In this document: positions 17,095-25,569 of the stretch, piece by piece
Position numbering within the stretch: the first letter of the stretch is position 1
How the letters are laid out: each line of letters begins with the position of its first letter
Source of the DNA: an uncultured Lachnospiraceae bacterium
GTDB taxonomy: Bacteria > Bacillota > Clostridia > Lachnospirales > Lachnospiraceae
Assembly (NCBI GenBank): GCA_910578335.1
Contig: CAJTPU010000011.1
Coordinates: forward strand, 1-64,000
Length of the DNA stretch: 64,000 bases
Direction: 5' to 3'
Made by a program: the position numbers and the translations under genes
Notes under the pieces: model-generated
The model's input: only the letters and a program-made list of their open reading frames with translations
The model's database searches: none
What the model was told of the DNA's origin: nothing

Positions 17095-17239
17095 ATTGAC
17101 ACGACTCCCTTGGCTGCCTTTTGGCACACCTTTTTTTCTCGATATATCTTATCACATTTCGACAAAAAATGGGGAAATATTACGCATCTTAAAAAAAGAT
17201 TAATATTCTCTTCATAAAATTTCGTTTTTCTTTGTATTT

Positions 17240-17596
17240 TTATTTTTTCATCTTGGGATTAAAGACAAATGCTGCCAAAAGACCAAATATCAGAGCCGCG
17301 CTGCAACCTACGGCGCCCGCTTTGAAGCCGCCCTGAAACAGACCCAGCACGCCTGCCTGCTCCAGCCCTTCTTTTACGCCCTTCATCAATACGTTTCCAA
17401 AGCCCAGCAGCGGCACCGACGCTCCCGCTCCCGCAAACTCCACAAAAGGCTCATACCACCCAAACACACTGATAAAAGCGCCCAGACAAACCAAAAGCAC
17501 CATAATACGCCCGGGCAGCATCTTTGTTTTTTCCATTAAAATCTGAGCCAGCGCGCAGATAAGCCCTCCAACCCAGAATGCATTAAAATAATCCAT
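17240..17596 (-). CDS. spoVAE: stage V sporulation protein AE
   Basis: 118 residues with three to four hydrophobic segments. It is part of the SpoVA channel in the inner spore membrane that carries dipicolinic acid. The SpoVAE/SpoVAC-type signature is visible: G-G-L-I-C-x-x-x-Q near the N terminus, G-A-G-A-S-V-P-L-x-G-F-G-N in the middle and G-x-F-x-A-G-A-V-G near the end. It has an AAGGAGG site. It lies apart from spoVAD by 5 kb and unrelated genes, and a sigma-G/F-like promoter lies at 17636-17664. Confidence 0.93.
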   Translation of the reverse strand: MDYFNAFWVGGLICALAQILMEKTKMLPGRIMVLLVCLGAFISVFGWYEPFVEFAGAGASVPLLGFGNVLMKGVKEGLEQAGVLGLFQGGFKAGAVGCSAALIFGLLAAFVFNPKMKK

Positions 17597-17635
17597 GACC
17601 CAGCTCCTCCTTACAGGTTCTTTAGAATCATGGAT

Positions 17636-17664
17636 TATTATATACTTTTTTCCGGTTTCTATTC
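17636..17664 (-). promoter_or_regulatory. possible sigma-G/F promoter of spoVAE
   Basis: GAATA (17660-17664) and TATAATA (17636-17642) on the minus strand with 17 bases between; compare sigma-G GHATR and CATNHTA. The -10 differs by one base from consensus and also resembles a vegetative TATAAT. Confidence 0.4.
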
Positions 17665-17693
17665 CTGCACGCTGCCACGATACCGGACAGCCT

Positions 17694-18227
17694 TTAAAAA
17701 TTTTCGCCCTTTTCTTTGCGAAACAGCTTCACAAGACGGCATACCTCTTCCGCCGTTTCCCTAAGCGTTTTCTCCTCACAGTCTATCACTATGTCGGCAT
17801 ATTTTTCATAGAGCAAAACCCGCTCAAGGTAGAGCTCTGCAAGCGTCTGCCCCTGTTTCATGGCGACGCCCCGCTCATGCAAATCCCCAAGACGTTCTGC
17901 CAGCGCCTCACAGCCGAGTTTTAAGTAGACCACAATGCCAAGCTGCTGCAAATGCCTCATCGCTTCCCCGCCGTAACAGACGCTTCCTCCTGTTGCAATT
18001 ACCATATTTTCCCCATTCAGCGAAGCGTTCACGCGGTTTTCAATCTCCAAAAAGCCCTCCACGCCATGCTCTTCTATCAGCTCATGGAGAAGCCTTCCGT
18101 AAGTATCCTGTATGACAAGGTCCGAATCCACAAACCGGCAGCCCATTCTTTTTGCCGCTACAACACCCACCGTACTTTTTCCCACGCCGGGCATCCCAAT
18201 CAGTATCGTATTTTTCAATTTATGCAA
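17694..18227 (-). CDS. aroK: shikimate kinase
   Basis: 177 residues. ATP-dependent phosphorylation of shikimate, fifth step to chorismate. Walker A GMPGVGKST is at residues 11-19, D-S-D (metal and shikimate) near 34, E-x-x-x-F near 58 and the G-G-S-V glycine-rich shikimate loop near 81. The lid arginine region is near residue 115. The frame opens with TTG 18227 and overlaps the ridA stop by eight bases; GGAGG is 12 bases upstream, rather far, so the start is uncertain. Other aro genes are absent. Confidence 0.88.
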   Translation of the reverse strand: MHKLKNTILIGMPGVGKSTVGVVAAKRMGCRFVDSDLVIQDTYGRLLHELIEEHGVEGFLEIENRVNASLNGENMVIATGGSVCYGGEAMRHLQQLGIVVYLKLGCEALAERLGDLHERGVAMKQGQTLAELYLERVLLYEKYADIVIDCEEKTLRETAEEVCRLVKLFRKEKGENF

Positions 18228-18597
18228 GGCAGGCTATGACCTCCACCTCACAGAGCACGTTTTTGGGCAGCGTCTTCACCGCCACACAGCTTCTGGCAGG
18301 TTTTTCGGTAAAATACTTTGCATATACCTCGTTAAAAGCGGCAAAATCTCCCATGTCCGCCAAAAAGCAGGTTGTCTTTACCACCTTTGCATAGTCCGCG
18401 CCTGCCGCTGCAAGCAGCTCTCCCACGTTTTTCATGACAAGCTCTGCCTGCGCCGTAATATCCGCTCCCTCAATTTCTCCCGTGGCGGGATTGATGGGTA
18501 TCTGTCCCGAGGCAAAGAAGAAATCGCCAGCCACAATTCCCTGTGAATAAGGTCCGATTGCCGCGGGTGCCTTGTCTGTTGTAATTTTTTTCATCAT
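18220..18597 (-). CDS. ridA: RidA family enamine/imine deaminase
   Basis: 125 residues. RidA hydrolyses reactive enamines and imines made by PLP enzymes. The signature is intact: A-I-G-P-Y-S-Q-G at residues 11-18, S-G-Q-I-P near 31, the substrate arginine in R-S-C-V-A-V near 104, and C-E-V-E at the end. Two ATGs (18597, 18594) follow GGAGG. The order is DGC, small gene, ridA, aroK, all closely spaced, probably one transcript. Confidence 0.92.
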   Translation of the reverse strand: MMKKITTDKAPAAIGPYSQGIVAGDFFFASGQIPINPATGEIEGADITAQAELVMKNVGELLAAAGADYAKVVKTTCFLADMGDFAAFNEVYAKYFTEKPARSCVAVKTLPKNVLCEVEVIACLA

Positions 18598-18619
18598 ACT
18601 TTCCTCCATTCTCTCTGCT

Positions 18620-18853
18620 TTATGCATCTGCAAACTGCGCCGTTACATAAAAGCCTCTTTCTTTTTCTTCTATATCCAACACAACGCCTTCCCTTGCCAG
18701 CATACGCTCCCTGAACGGTACATTGCCTGACATGGCAAGGGACGGGTCTATGGTATAGTAATAGTTACTGGGAAGCACGCCCTCCGTCACCGTAATCTTC
18801 TGCCCGACCTTCAGAAGTCCCGGTCTCTCCATTTTAAACTCCATTACACGCAT
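18620..18853 (-). CDS. small conserved protein of unknown function
   Basis: 74 to 77 residues, soluble, mostly strand-forming with the pattern KVGQKITVTEGVLPSNYYYTID. The ATG at 18844 overlaps the stop of the diguanylate cyclase gene (TAATG); an ATG three codons earlier (18853) has AAAGG seven bases upstream. Either choice shows tight coupling to the cyclase. A small PilZ-like beta barrel would suit that context, but the R-x-x-x-R and D-x-S-x-x-G motifs of PilZ are absent, so I give no function. Confidence 0.65.
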   Translation of the reverse strand: MRVMEFKMERPGLLKVGQKITVTEGVLPSNYYYTIDPSLAMSGNVPFRERMLAREGVVLDIEEKERGFYVTAQFADA

Positions 18854-20751
18854 ACTGCCGCCTTTCGCTCCCGCTTGTTCTCATACATTTTTTCGTCCGC
18901 TTCTTTTAAAAGAATCTGATAATCCTTATTTTCTTCCGTCAGGCTGTAGCCGAGAGAAAAACGGATGGAAACGCTTATATTATCGGCAATCACTGCAGGA
19001 CTTCCCTCCTGCATCCCTTCCAGCTTTCGAAGCACCTTACGCAGCTCCTCTTCACTTTCATACCGGTATAAAAATAATGCAAATTCATCGCCGCCCAGTC
19101 TGGCAGCCACACATCTGTCTCCCGCCAGCGCTTTCAGCCGTCCGGCAATCTCCTTCAGATACGCATCTCCTGCCTCATGCCCGTAAGTATCATTGATAAA
19201 CTTCAGATTATCGGCGTCAATCATAACAAAGGCTCTGCAGGCAAGAGACTCCTCTGCACCGGACAGTGCAGAAAGCCTCATCTCCAGCCCGCGCCGGTTG
19301 TACAGCTCGGTCAGGGGGTCGGTATCCCTCTCTTCTTCTATCTTTCTGCGCTTTATAATCTCATCCGTCACATCAATCACAACGCCGAATTTGTCGTCGC
19401 CCGCGCCGGTTTCTTCCAGCTTAATATACTGTCCGTTCCGCTCAAACACACCAGTTTCATCCAAAACAGGATTCTTGCGCAGCATATCAATAAAAGCCTC
19501 AAATTCTTTATAATCGGCAGACAGCCTCCTCGCTTCGTCTGCAGCCAGCGACAGAATCCTTGGCACATATTCCGTAAAACGGACTCTTTTCATGTGCTGG
19601 TTATACTCATACACCCCAATGTACATATTGGTCTTGCTCAACACATAGGACATCTTTTCATTATTATCCAAAAGACTCTTTTTCATCTTGTTGATATAAG
19701 TGCTGAGCTCCGAAAATTCCACGCTGCTGTTCGTATCAAGCATCTCGTCCAGATTTCCCTGTGCAATCCGATGCAGCTTTCTGTTCATACTGTGAATTCC
19801 GTCCACCACATACTTTTCCATATACCAGATAACGGCGCGGGAAAGAATAACCGCCATCACAATCAGGCATACCGCGACCAAGAGCGCAGTGGTCGGCACC
19901 TTCTGGTAAAGCTCGCGGCTGGGAACCACCCGCAGGATATAATTGGAGCCGATTTCCGTACATATGCAGTAGGAATGGCGGTTATTGACCACCGCATGAA
20001 AACCGTTTTTGCCGTCTGCCAGCATGGCAAGACCCAGGCCTGTTTCCACAATGTTTTTCCCCACGCTTTCCAAATCCGTGGAACCCACAATCTGCCCGCT
20101 TTCCTTATCAATGGCATAATATCCTGCCTCCAGATTGACCCTGAAAAGAGCAAACAGATAGGACAGCTCGTTTTTTTCTCTTGCCTTCATAACATTGGCC
20201 GGCTCCATGCCCACCTGCACGATAAACTCGCCGTTCCTGCTCCAGAGAGCCGAATACTGCATCATTTTGGCTTCCGCGGTATTTGGCGTAATATCCTGTA
20301 CAAGCTTTAACGACTTATCCTGTAACATCGGCTTAAAAAACATCATCTGTTCGCCAGAATCAAAGGTATAATCATAATATTCCGGATGTGTGCCTGCATA
20401 AATGCGTCCCGTGGAATCAAAAATATGAATTTCATCCACTTCCATGAACACCGCAATTCTTTTTAATTCCTCCATATCCTGCAGAACTAAGGGGTCATTT
20501 TGAATGATATAGGCAATCGCCTCCGCATTGCGCAGGCAGGTTTCCCTGTATGCCTCCTCGATGCCCGAAAGCTCTTCCTGATTGCGGGCAAGAAGCTGCT
20601 CCATCTGTGTAAAGGTCCTGTCCGCGCTTTCGTAAGCCTGTCTCTGTGTATTGGTAATCTGTATATATACAATAATCGCCAATATCAACGTCACAAAAAT
20701 GCACGTGACCCTGTTGATATAACGGCTGATGATTTTTCCGAGTGTCTGCAT
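18844..20751 (-). CDS. membrane-bound diguanylate cyclase with dCache-like sensor
   Basis: 635 residues. Order: transmembrane helix (about 8-30), large extracellular dCache-like domain (about 35-285), second helix (about 292-315), HAMP linker, PAS-like region (about 380-460) and GGDEF domain (about 465-635). The active site R-L-G-G-D-E-F ends near residue 557 and is intact; the RxxD inhibitory site five residues before it is missing (RCVA), so product inhibition is probably weak. It would make cyclic di-GMP in response to an outside signal. ATG 20751 follows GGGAG; the earlier in-frame ATG is far upstream without a site. Confidence 0.88.
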   Translation of the reverse strand: MQTLGKIISRYINRVTCIFVTLILAIIVYIQITNTQRQAYESADRTFTQMEQLLARNQEELSGIEEAYRETCLRNAEAIAYIIQNDPLVLQDMEELKRIAVFMEVDEIHIFDSTGRIYAGTHPEYYDYTFDSGEQMMFFKPMLQDKSLKLVQDITPNTAEAKMMQYSALWSRNGEFIVQVGMEPANVMKAREKNELSYLFALFRVNLEAGYYAIDKESGQIVGSTDLESVGKNIVETGLGLAMLADGKNGFHAVVNNRHSYCICTEIGSNYILRVVPSRELYQKVPTTALLVAVCLIVMAVILSRAVIWYMEKYVVDGIHSMNRKLHRIAQGNLDEMLDTNSSVEFSELSTYINKMKKSLLDNNEKMSYVLSKTNMYIGVYEYNQHMKRVRFTEYVPRILSLAADEARRLSADYKEFEAFIDMLRKNPVLDETGVFERNGQYIKLEETGAGDDKFGVVIDVTDEIIKRRKIEEERDTDPLTELYNRRGLEMRLSALSGAEESLACRAFVMIDADNLKFINDTYGHEAGDAYLKEIAGRLKALAGDRCVAARLGGDEFALFLYRYESEEELRKVLRKLEGMQEGSPAVIADNISVSIRFSLGYSLTEENKDYQILLKEADEKMYENKRERKAAVCV

Positions 20752-20895
20752 TCGTATCTCCCTGCTGCTTTTCAAAGCACCGTATCGGTAAAATTGTAAC
20801 AGAAGATAACTGATATGACAACAACCAGTTTTGCATTCCTTCCTGTCATTTTTGATAAACGCAGGCTGCAGAATCACCGCCCAAACCGCATTTTC

Positions 20896-21765
20896 TCAGT
20901 TTAGCACAAGATTGAAGCACCCATCCTTTTCCAGCGCCGCCGGCAGATACAGCCCAAAGGCATCATACGAGCGCCTGAGCAGCGCACGCCTGCAGTCGAA
21001 ATGTTTAAGCAGCGCCTGTGCCGCGCGGATTGCTTCCTCCTTGCCTTTTACAGTTATTTCCTGTATCAGCAGCGTATTTTCCCTGGGTGTGCTCTTGGCG
21101 CCCCTCTCCATGCGGCAGAGCACGCCGCATACCTTCTCCTCACATAACAATCCTGTGCAGATACCACCCTCCCGCACAAAAGAGGAAACCGCATACTCCA
21201 GCATGGCGTCGGAAGGCTCCACGCCGGCAGCGCCGTAAAAAGCGTTTCTCCTGCATTGTATGTATGCAAAAACAGACATTGGCTCCGTCACATACCGCCC
21301 TCCCGAGCCTCCTTGCCACGCATTCCCCCTGCGGCACGTCTCTTTTTCATCAGAAACTTCTACTTCCCATATTTTTTCATAAAAGCAGGGAGAAAAACCT
21401 CTCTTTTCATAAAATTTTGCAAGCCCGCTGTCCGCAGGCACCAAAACGCCGCAGCTTCCCTCCTCTTTTAACAGGCAGGCGGCAGCGCTTAAAAGTCCGG
21501 TGCAAATGCCCCTTCCCCTTGCTTTTGCTTTCGTCGCCACGGCATATATATATTCAGCCTTTGCCGCTTTTCCATAAGACCACAGACGCACCGGAAGCAG
21601 GCAGAGCTGTCCCAAAATTCTGCCGGTCTCCTCCCAGACAAGGACGCGCACTTCTCCTGCCAGACAGCGGAAAAATTCTGTGATTTCCGCCTGCGCATCG
21701 CCAAAGCTCTCTTCCCATAGCGCCATAATCTCCTGCCTGTCAGTCTCTGTTCCAAACCGTATCAT
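20896..21765 (-). CDS. GNAT family acetyltransferase, two-domain
   Basis: 289 residues. The N-terminal domain has an acetyl-CoA motif YAVATKAKARGRGICTGLL and A-D-S-G-L-A-K-F-Y-E-K-R-G-F. The C-terminal half (about 165-289) keeps a sterol-carrier or second-GNAT-like pattern, as in Eis-like enzymes. The ATGA overlap with the DUF2156 gene upstream shows translational coupling. The pair GNAT plus DUF2156 is a recurring arrangement in Lachnospiraceae, as I recall it. Substrate unknown. Confidence 0.75.
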   Translation of the reverse strand: MIRFGTETDRQEIMALWEESFGDAQAEITEFFRCLAGEVRVLVWEETGRILGQLCLLPVRLWSYGKAAKAEYIYAVATKAKARGRGICTGLLSAAACLLKEEGSCGVLVPADSGLAKFYEKRGFSPCFYEKIWEVEVSDEKETCRRGNAWQGGSGGRYVTEPMSVFAYIQCRRNAFYGAAGVEPSDAMLEYAVSSFVREGGICTGLLCEEKVCGVLCRMERGAKSTPRENTLLIQEITVKGKEEAIRAAQALLKHFDCRRALLRRSYDAFGLYLPAALEKDGCFNLVLN

Positions 21766-22655
21766 ACAAGCACCTGCCTTGCCGTAAACTTCTCCAGCAT
21801 AACGGGGTGATAGGATTCCTTCGCCTTACGCAGTCCCGCAACGCCGTCATCCTCCTCCCTGTTCACATAGGTATACCCCTGCATCATGCTTTTGACGTAC
21901 TCCCGGTTAATAACAGGATACGCTCCCTGTATCTCGGCAAAAGCCTTTTCAATATGCACCACATAAGTATCCTGATTGAGCGGCTCTCCCACGGTAAATC
22001 CAACCACCTGCCCGCACTGGCAGAGCACGCCGCCGGTAAAACCCAGCCTGTCAAAATACGTGAGCGCATTGTCCACCACGCCCCTGTCCGCCAGCGCCGT
22101 CATGTTTCCGCCCGCCGCATGTTCCCTGTACCAGGTTCTGCACATCTTACGGCAGGCTTCCATATTGCCGTCGCCAAGCGGTTCAAAATACCAGTCGCCG
22201 CTCTCTTCAAAACGGGCGATATGATTTCGCTTCCCATGGTATTTTTTCCCTGCAAGCAATGTCAAATCCTCCACCCTGTACAGGTAATCCCATTCCGCCC
22301 GGACGCTCTCTATCACAAAGGTGTCCGCAAACGCCTCCGTAAGCCTGTCCGCCTCCGCTGCCGTAAATCCTCTTAACAAAAACGGCACGCCCAGGCTCCT
22401 TGCATCCGCCGCCATAAAACGAACCGCCTCCTGCAGGCTGCCGTCTCCCGCCGGAAACAGATACGTGTACTCGCCCGTCCCGGGCTTCCTGCTTCTGATG
22501 CACAGCATACCGCCCGCCTGTGCTGCCTCGTGCCTGTACAAATCCTTCCAGATATACAAATTCCCAAAAGTATAGTCGCAGCCCTGATAGCCGGAAGCCC
22601 TAAGAAGCGGCTCCATCCATTCCCTGTCCGTCAGCTCTATATTTTTAAATTTCAT
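21762..22655 (-). CDS. DUF2156 protein (phosphatidylglycerol lysyltransferase C-domain-like)
   Basis: 297 residues with a double GNAT-like fold as in the C-terminal domain of MprF/LPG synthase. Visible elements are DYTFGNLYIWKD near residue 26, GKKYHGKRNHIARFEE near 140 and Q-D-T-Y-V-V-H-I-E-K-A near 230. No membrane segments, so it lacks the flippase part of MprF; it could transfer an aminoacyl or acyl group to a lipid or peptide. ATG 22655 has AGAGG ten bases upstream. An unusual repeated operator-like region lies just upstream (22704-22762). Confidence 0.8.
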   Translation of the reverse strand: MKFKNIELTDREWMEPLLRASGYQGCDYTFGNLYIWKDLYRHEAAQAGGMLCIRSRKPGTGEYTYLFPAGDGSLQEAVRFMAADARSLGVPFLLRGFTAAEADRLTEAFADTFVIESVRAEWDYLYRVEDLTLLAGKKYHGKRNHIARFEESGDWYFEPLGDGNMEACRKMCRTWYREHAAGGNMTALADRGVVDNALTYFDRLGFTGGVLCQCGQVVGFTVGEPLNQDTYVVHIEKAFAEIQGAYPVINREYVKSMMQGYTYVNREEDDGVAGLRKAKESYHPVMLEKFTARQVLV

Positions 22656-22703
22656 GATAAAACGTACCTCTGCCCCGCTTTTCTCCCAATATGCCATTCT
22701 GCT

Positions 22704-22762
22704 ACAGACAGTATACCATGTGCTTCGCTCCGAGCCGGTATAATGTCTGTCGACATTATACC
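22704..22762. promoter_or_regulatory. three copies of a GGTATA(A/C)TGTC half site
   Basis: The block reads in three places: 22704-22717 (minus orientation), 22737-22750 (plus) and 22753-22762 (minus). The second can pair either with the first (13 of 14) or with the third (10 of 10), so two exclusive hairpins or two operator dyads exist. It lies between spoVAD and the DUF2156 gene. TATAAT is contained in the repeats, so they may also cover a promoter. Confidence 0.45.
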
Positions 22763-22845
22763 AGAAATTTCCTCAAATTTCCATGACTTTGCAAAAGCTG
22801 GCTCCGTTTCACAGGCAGCCTTTCCTGCCATAAAATACCTATTTT

Positions 22846-23880
22846 TTAACCCAGACTCTCAATCACCACCCCGTGTGCAATCCCGGGCACGGTCTGTCCC
22901 TCGTTAAAACTGGTCTTGCTCAAAAGAGCGCCCGTGGGAACAAAAAGCACTTTTTTCCAGTTGCCGTCCGCAATCTGTTTTAAAATATACGCCGACAGTG
23001 TAACGGCGCTGCAGCCGCAGCCGGAACCGCCCGCATGGGTATCCTGCGTGTCGGCGTCATAGATTTCCATGCCGCAGTCCATGTGCTGCCCTGAAATATC
23101 ATAGCCCGCATCCCGCAGAAGGTCGATAAGCACCCGCTGTCCCACGCTTCCCAAATCCCCTGTAATGATTTTGTCGTAGTTTTCCGGCTGACTGTTAAAG
23201 TCAACAAAATGTGCCGCAATTGTCGACGCTGCTGCCGGCGCCATACAGGCTCCCATATTGAGAGAATCTTTCAACCCGTAGTCCACTATCTTTCCCACCG
23301 TCATCGCCGTAATCCGCGCTCTGGCGCCTGCTTCTTTCCTGCTTCCCAGCACAAAAGCACCGCTTCCCGTGACCGTCCAGCTTGCAGACAAGGGACGCTG
23401 ATTGCCGTAACCCAAGGGAAAACGGAATTCCTTTTCCGCACTTGCAAAATGACTTGAGGTGACACATATGACATTATCTGCAAAACCGCCTGAAACCGCC
23501 ATTGCGCCCAGCGTCAGGGACTCCCCGCAGGTGGAGCAGGCGCCATATACGCCCAAAAGCGGTATTTGATAGTTCATAATGCCAAAAGAAGTGGCTATAG
23601 ATTGACCCAATAAGTCACCTGCAAAAATATATCGCATATCCTCCGGTTTTTTTCCCGCTTTTCCAAGCGCCATATAGACTGCATCCTTCTGCAGGCTGCT
23701 CTCCGCTTCCTCCCATGTATTGCAGCCAAACATATCGTCCTCTCCCACCATGTCAAAGAGAAGCCCAAGAGGTCCCTCACCCTCCTTCTTGCCCACAATG
23801 GAGGCGCTGCCGTTGATATATACTTCCTTTTTCAGCTTTACACTCTGACTCCCAGCCGTACACAAATTATCCTCACTCAT
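22846..23880 (-). CDS. spoVAD: stage V sporulation protein AD
   Basis: 344 residues, thiolase-like fold without acyl-transfer activity; binds dipicolinic acid in the SpoVA channel. Recognisable blocks are V-Y-G-A-C-S-T-C near residue 130, T-S-S-H-F-A-S-A-E-K-E-F-R-F-P-L-G-Y-G near 165 and G-D-L-G-S-V-G near 255. The ATG at 23880 has an AGG site; the ORF is open further but those codons hold a 9-bp hairpin (23899-23919). A strong sigma-G promoter lies at 23973-24001. Separated from spoVAC by 18 kb. Confidence 0.96.
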   Translation of the reverse strand: MSEDNLCTAGSQSVKLKKEVYINGSASIVGKKEGEGPLGLLFDMVGEDDMFGCNTWEEAESSLQKDAVYMALGKAGKKPEDMRYIFAGDLLGQSIATSFGIMNYQIPLLGVYGACSTCGESLTLGAMAVSGGFADNVICVTSSHFASAEKEFRFPLGYGNQRPLSASWTVTGSGAFVLGSRKEAGARARITAMTVGKIVDYGLKDSLNMGACMAPAAASTIAAHFVDFNSQPENYDKIITGDLGSVGQRVLIDLLRDAGYDISGQHMDCGMEIYDADTQDTHAGGSGCGCSAVTLSAYILKQIADGNWKKVLFVPTGALLSKTSFNEGQTVPGIAHGVVIESLG

Positions 23881-23972
23881 ACAAACCTGCCTTTCTACAA
23901 CCTGCAAAGCTACTTTGCAGGCATGTATTTCTGCTTCCACGCCTGCTTTCTTTTTGCGGGCGGATACAGGAT

Positions 23973-24001
23973 TAGTATGGCTTGCTCAGGCAAAAATATG
24001 C
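23973..24001 (-). promoter_or_regulatory. sigma-G promoter of spoVAD
   Basis: GCATA (23997-24001) and CATACTA (23973-23979), 17 bases apart on the minus strand, against the consensus GHATR and CATNHTA. The -35 lies in the last codons of the MocR gene. The expected start of transcription is about 85 bases before the ATG. Confidence 0.7.
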
Positions 24002-25464
24002 GCAAGCCTGAAGATGGCTTCCTTCAATACCTCCTCGCTCAAATCCGCATAATTCAAGATTATCGTGCCGTCATATTTTTCTTTTTTTTCATGACAAAAT
24101 TCTGAGAGACATTCTATCTTTAGTCCAGCCTCTCTTGCCGCCCATTTTATCTGCGTATCGGTGAGCGCACTGTCCACTTTGACGAGCAGTCTGGTACCCG
24201 CGTCGCCGCCCTTGATTTCCCTCACCGGCATAGAAGCTTCTTTTATATATTGTACAATCCGGTTTCTGTACTCTCTGTAATACTTACGCATACGGCTTAC
24301 ATGACGCTCAAAGAAACCCTGCTGCAAAAAGGAAGCAATCGCATACTGCTCGAAGCTTGATACCGTATTGGAATAGTAATTCATTTTCTGCACATATCTG
24401 TCCATCAGCTTTGGGGGCAGCACCATATAGCTTACCCGAAGAGACGGCGCAAGCATCTTGCTGAAAGTATTGAGATAGATTACTCGGTGATTGCTGTCCA
24501 TACTCTGAATTGCCGGCGCCGGATGCCCGAAATAGCGGAGCTCGCAATCGTAATCGTCTTCGATAATATAGCGCTCTGCCTCTTCCCCTGCCCATGACAA
24601 AAGCGCCTGCCTGCGTCCCACCGGCATGACAAATCCCAGCGGAAAATGGTAGCCCGGGGAGACATGCACCACGCTGGCGCCGCTTTCCCTAAGCGCATCC
24701 ACGCAGATTCCCTCGCCGTCCACCGGCACATAGCAAAAAGAGGCGCCATGTCCTTCGTAAAGTTTTGTGATTTTTCTGTAGCCGGGGTCCTCCGCCGCAT
24801 AGACGCCGTCTGCAGGCAGAAGCTCTAAAAGCCTGCCGTAGAGATACTCCGTCCCCGCACCGATTAAAATGCAGTCGGGAGATACTTGCATCCCACGGTT
24901 TCTGTATAAATATGCCGCAATTTCCCCCCGCAGCTCCCTTACGCCCTGAAAGGGCGCCGTCCGCAAAAGCTCCTCCTCCCGATAGCTCAAGGTCTCCCGC
25001 ATCACCTTGCTCCACTGAGAAAAAGGAAATTTTTCATAGACGGTATTGGAAGAGGTAAAATCCGCAAACCACTTTTCCTCCGCGTAACGCGCCTCTCCCG
25101 GCAGTCCTGCGAAAACGCCGTACCCAGACGAAGCGCTTTGTGCCGGGGAAAAGCTGTGTGGCGCAGAAATGTCCCGCGCCGGGGAAAAGCCGGGGACGGC
25201 AGAAACGCCCTGCGCGCAGCATTCCACCTTTGACGCAAAATAGCCCCTCTTTTCCTCCGCCTCCACATAACCCTCCGTCAAAAGCTGGGCATATGCATTT
25301 TCCACCGTTTTCACACTGATGCCGTATGTGCCTGCCAGCTCCCGCTTGGAAGGCAGCTTTTCTCCCGCCGCAATTTTTCCTTCTAAAATATCTTCTTTCA
25401 GGCATCGATACAAATATTCATATAAAGTAAGTTTTCCTCTTTTAGAAAAATCATACGCTCTCAT
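23986..25464 (-). CDS. MocR-type transcription regulator (GntR DNA-binding plus aminotransferase domain)
   Basis: 492 residues. A GntR winged helix (residues 10-78, with GEKLPSKRELAGTYGISVKTVENAY) is joined by a linker (80-125) to an aminotransferase fold-I domain. The PLP lysine is K336 in NTFSKMLAP and the D-D-Y-D block is near 303. The linker contains repeats of the type FSPA (GFSPARDISAPHSFSPAQ). MocR regulators sense PLP adducts or amino compounds and usually control the divergent gene, here the SDR-NTF2 pair 105 bases away. ATG 25464 follows GAGG. Confidence 0.9.
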   Translation of the reverse strand: MRAYDFSKRGKLTLYEYLYRCLKEDILEGKIAAGEKLPSKRELAGTYGISVKTVENAYAQLLTEGYVEAEEKRGYFASKVECCAQGVSAVPGFSPARDISAPHSFSPAQSASSGYGVFAGLPGEARYAEEKWFADFTSSNTVYEKFPFSQWSKVMRETLSYREEELLRTAPFQGVRELRGEIAAYLYRNRGMQVSPDCILIGAGTEYLYGRLLELLPADGVYAAEDPGYRKITKLYEGHGASFCYVPVDGEGICVDALRESGASVVHVSPGYHFPLGFVMPVGRRQALLSWAGEEAERYIIEDDYDCELRYFGHPAPAIQSMDSNHRVIYLNTFSKMLAPSLRVSYMVLPPKLMDRYVQKMNYYSNTVSSFEQYAIASFLQQGFFERHVSRMRKYYREYRNRIVQYIKEASMPVREIKGGDAGTRLLVKVDSALTDTQIKWAAREAGLKIECLSEFCHEKKEKYDGTIILNYADLSEEVLKEAIFRLAHIFA

Positions 25465-25569
25465 CTGGTATCCTCATTTTTTATCAATTTGGTTATTTAA
25501 AAGATATCAATTATCATTATAATGAGATTTATCAGATTTGTACAGACCTTTGAAGGAGGAAAAGTAAGT

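Noticed and set aside
19177..20310. Long plus-strand frame of 377 codons
   Set aside because: Antisense shadow of the diguanylate cyclase; no family pattern.
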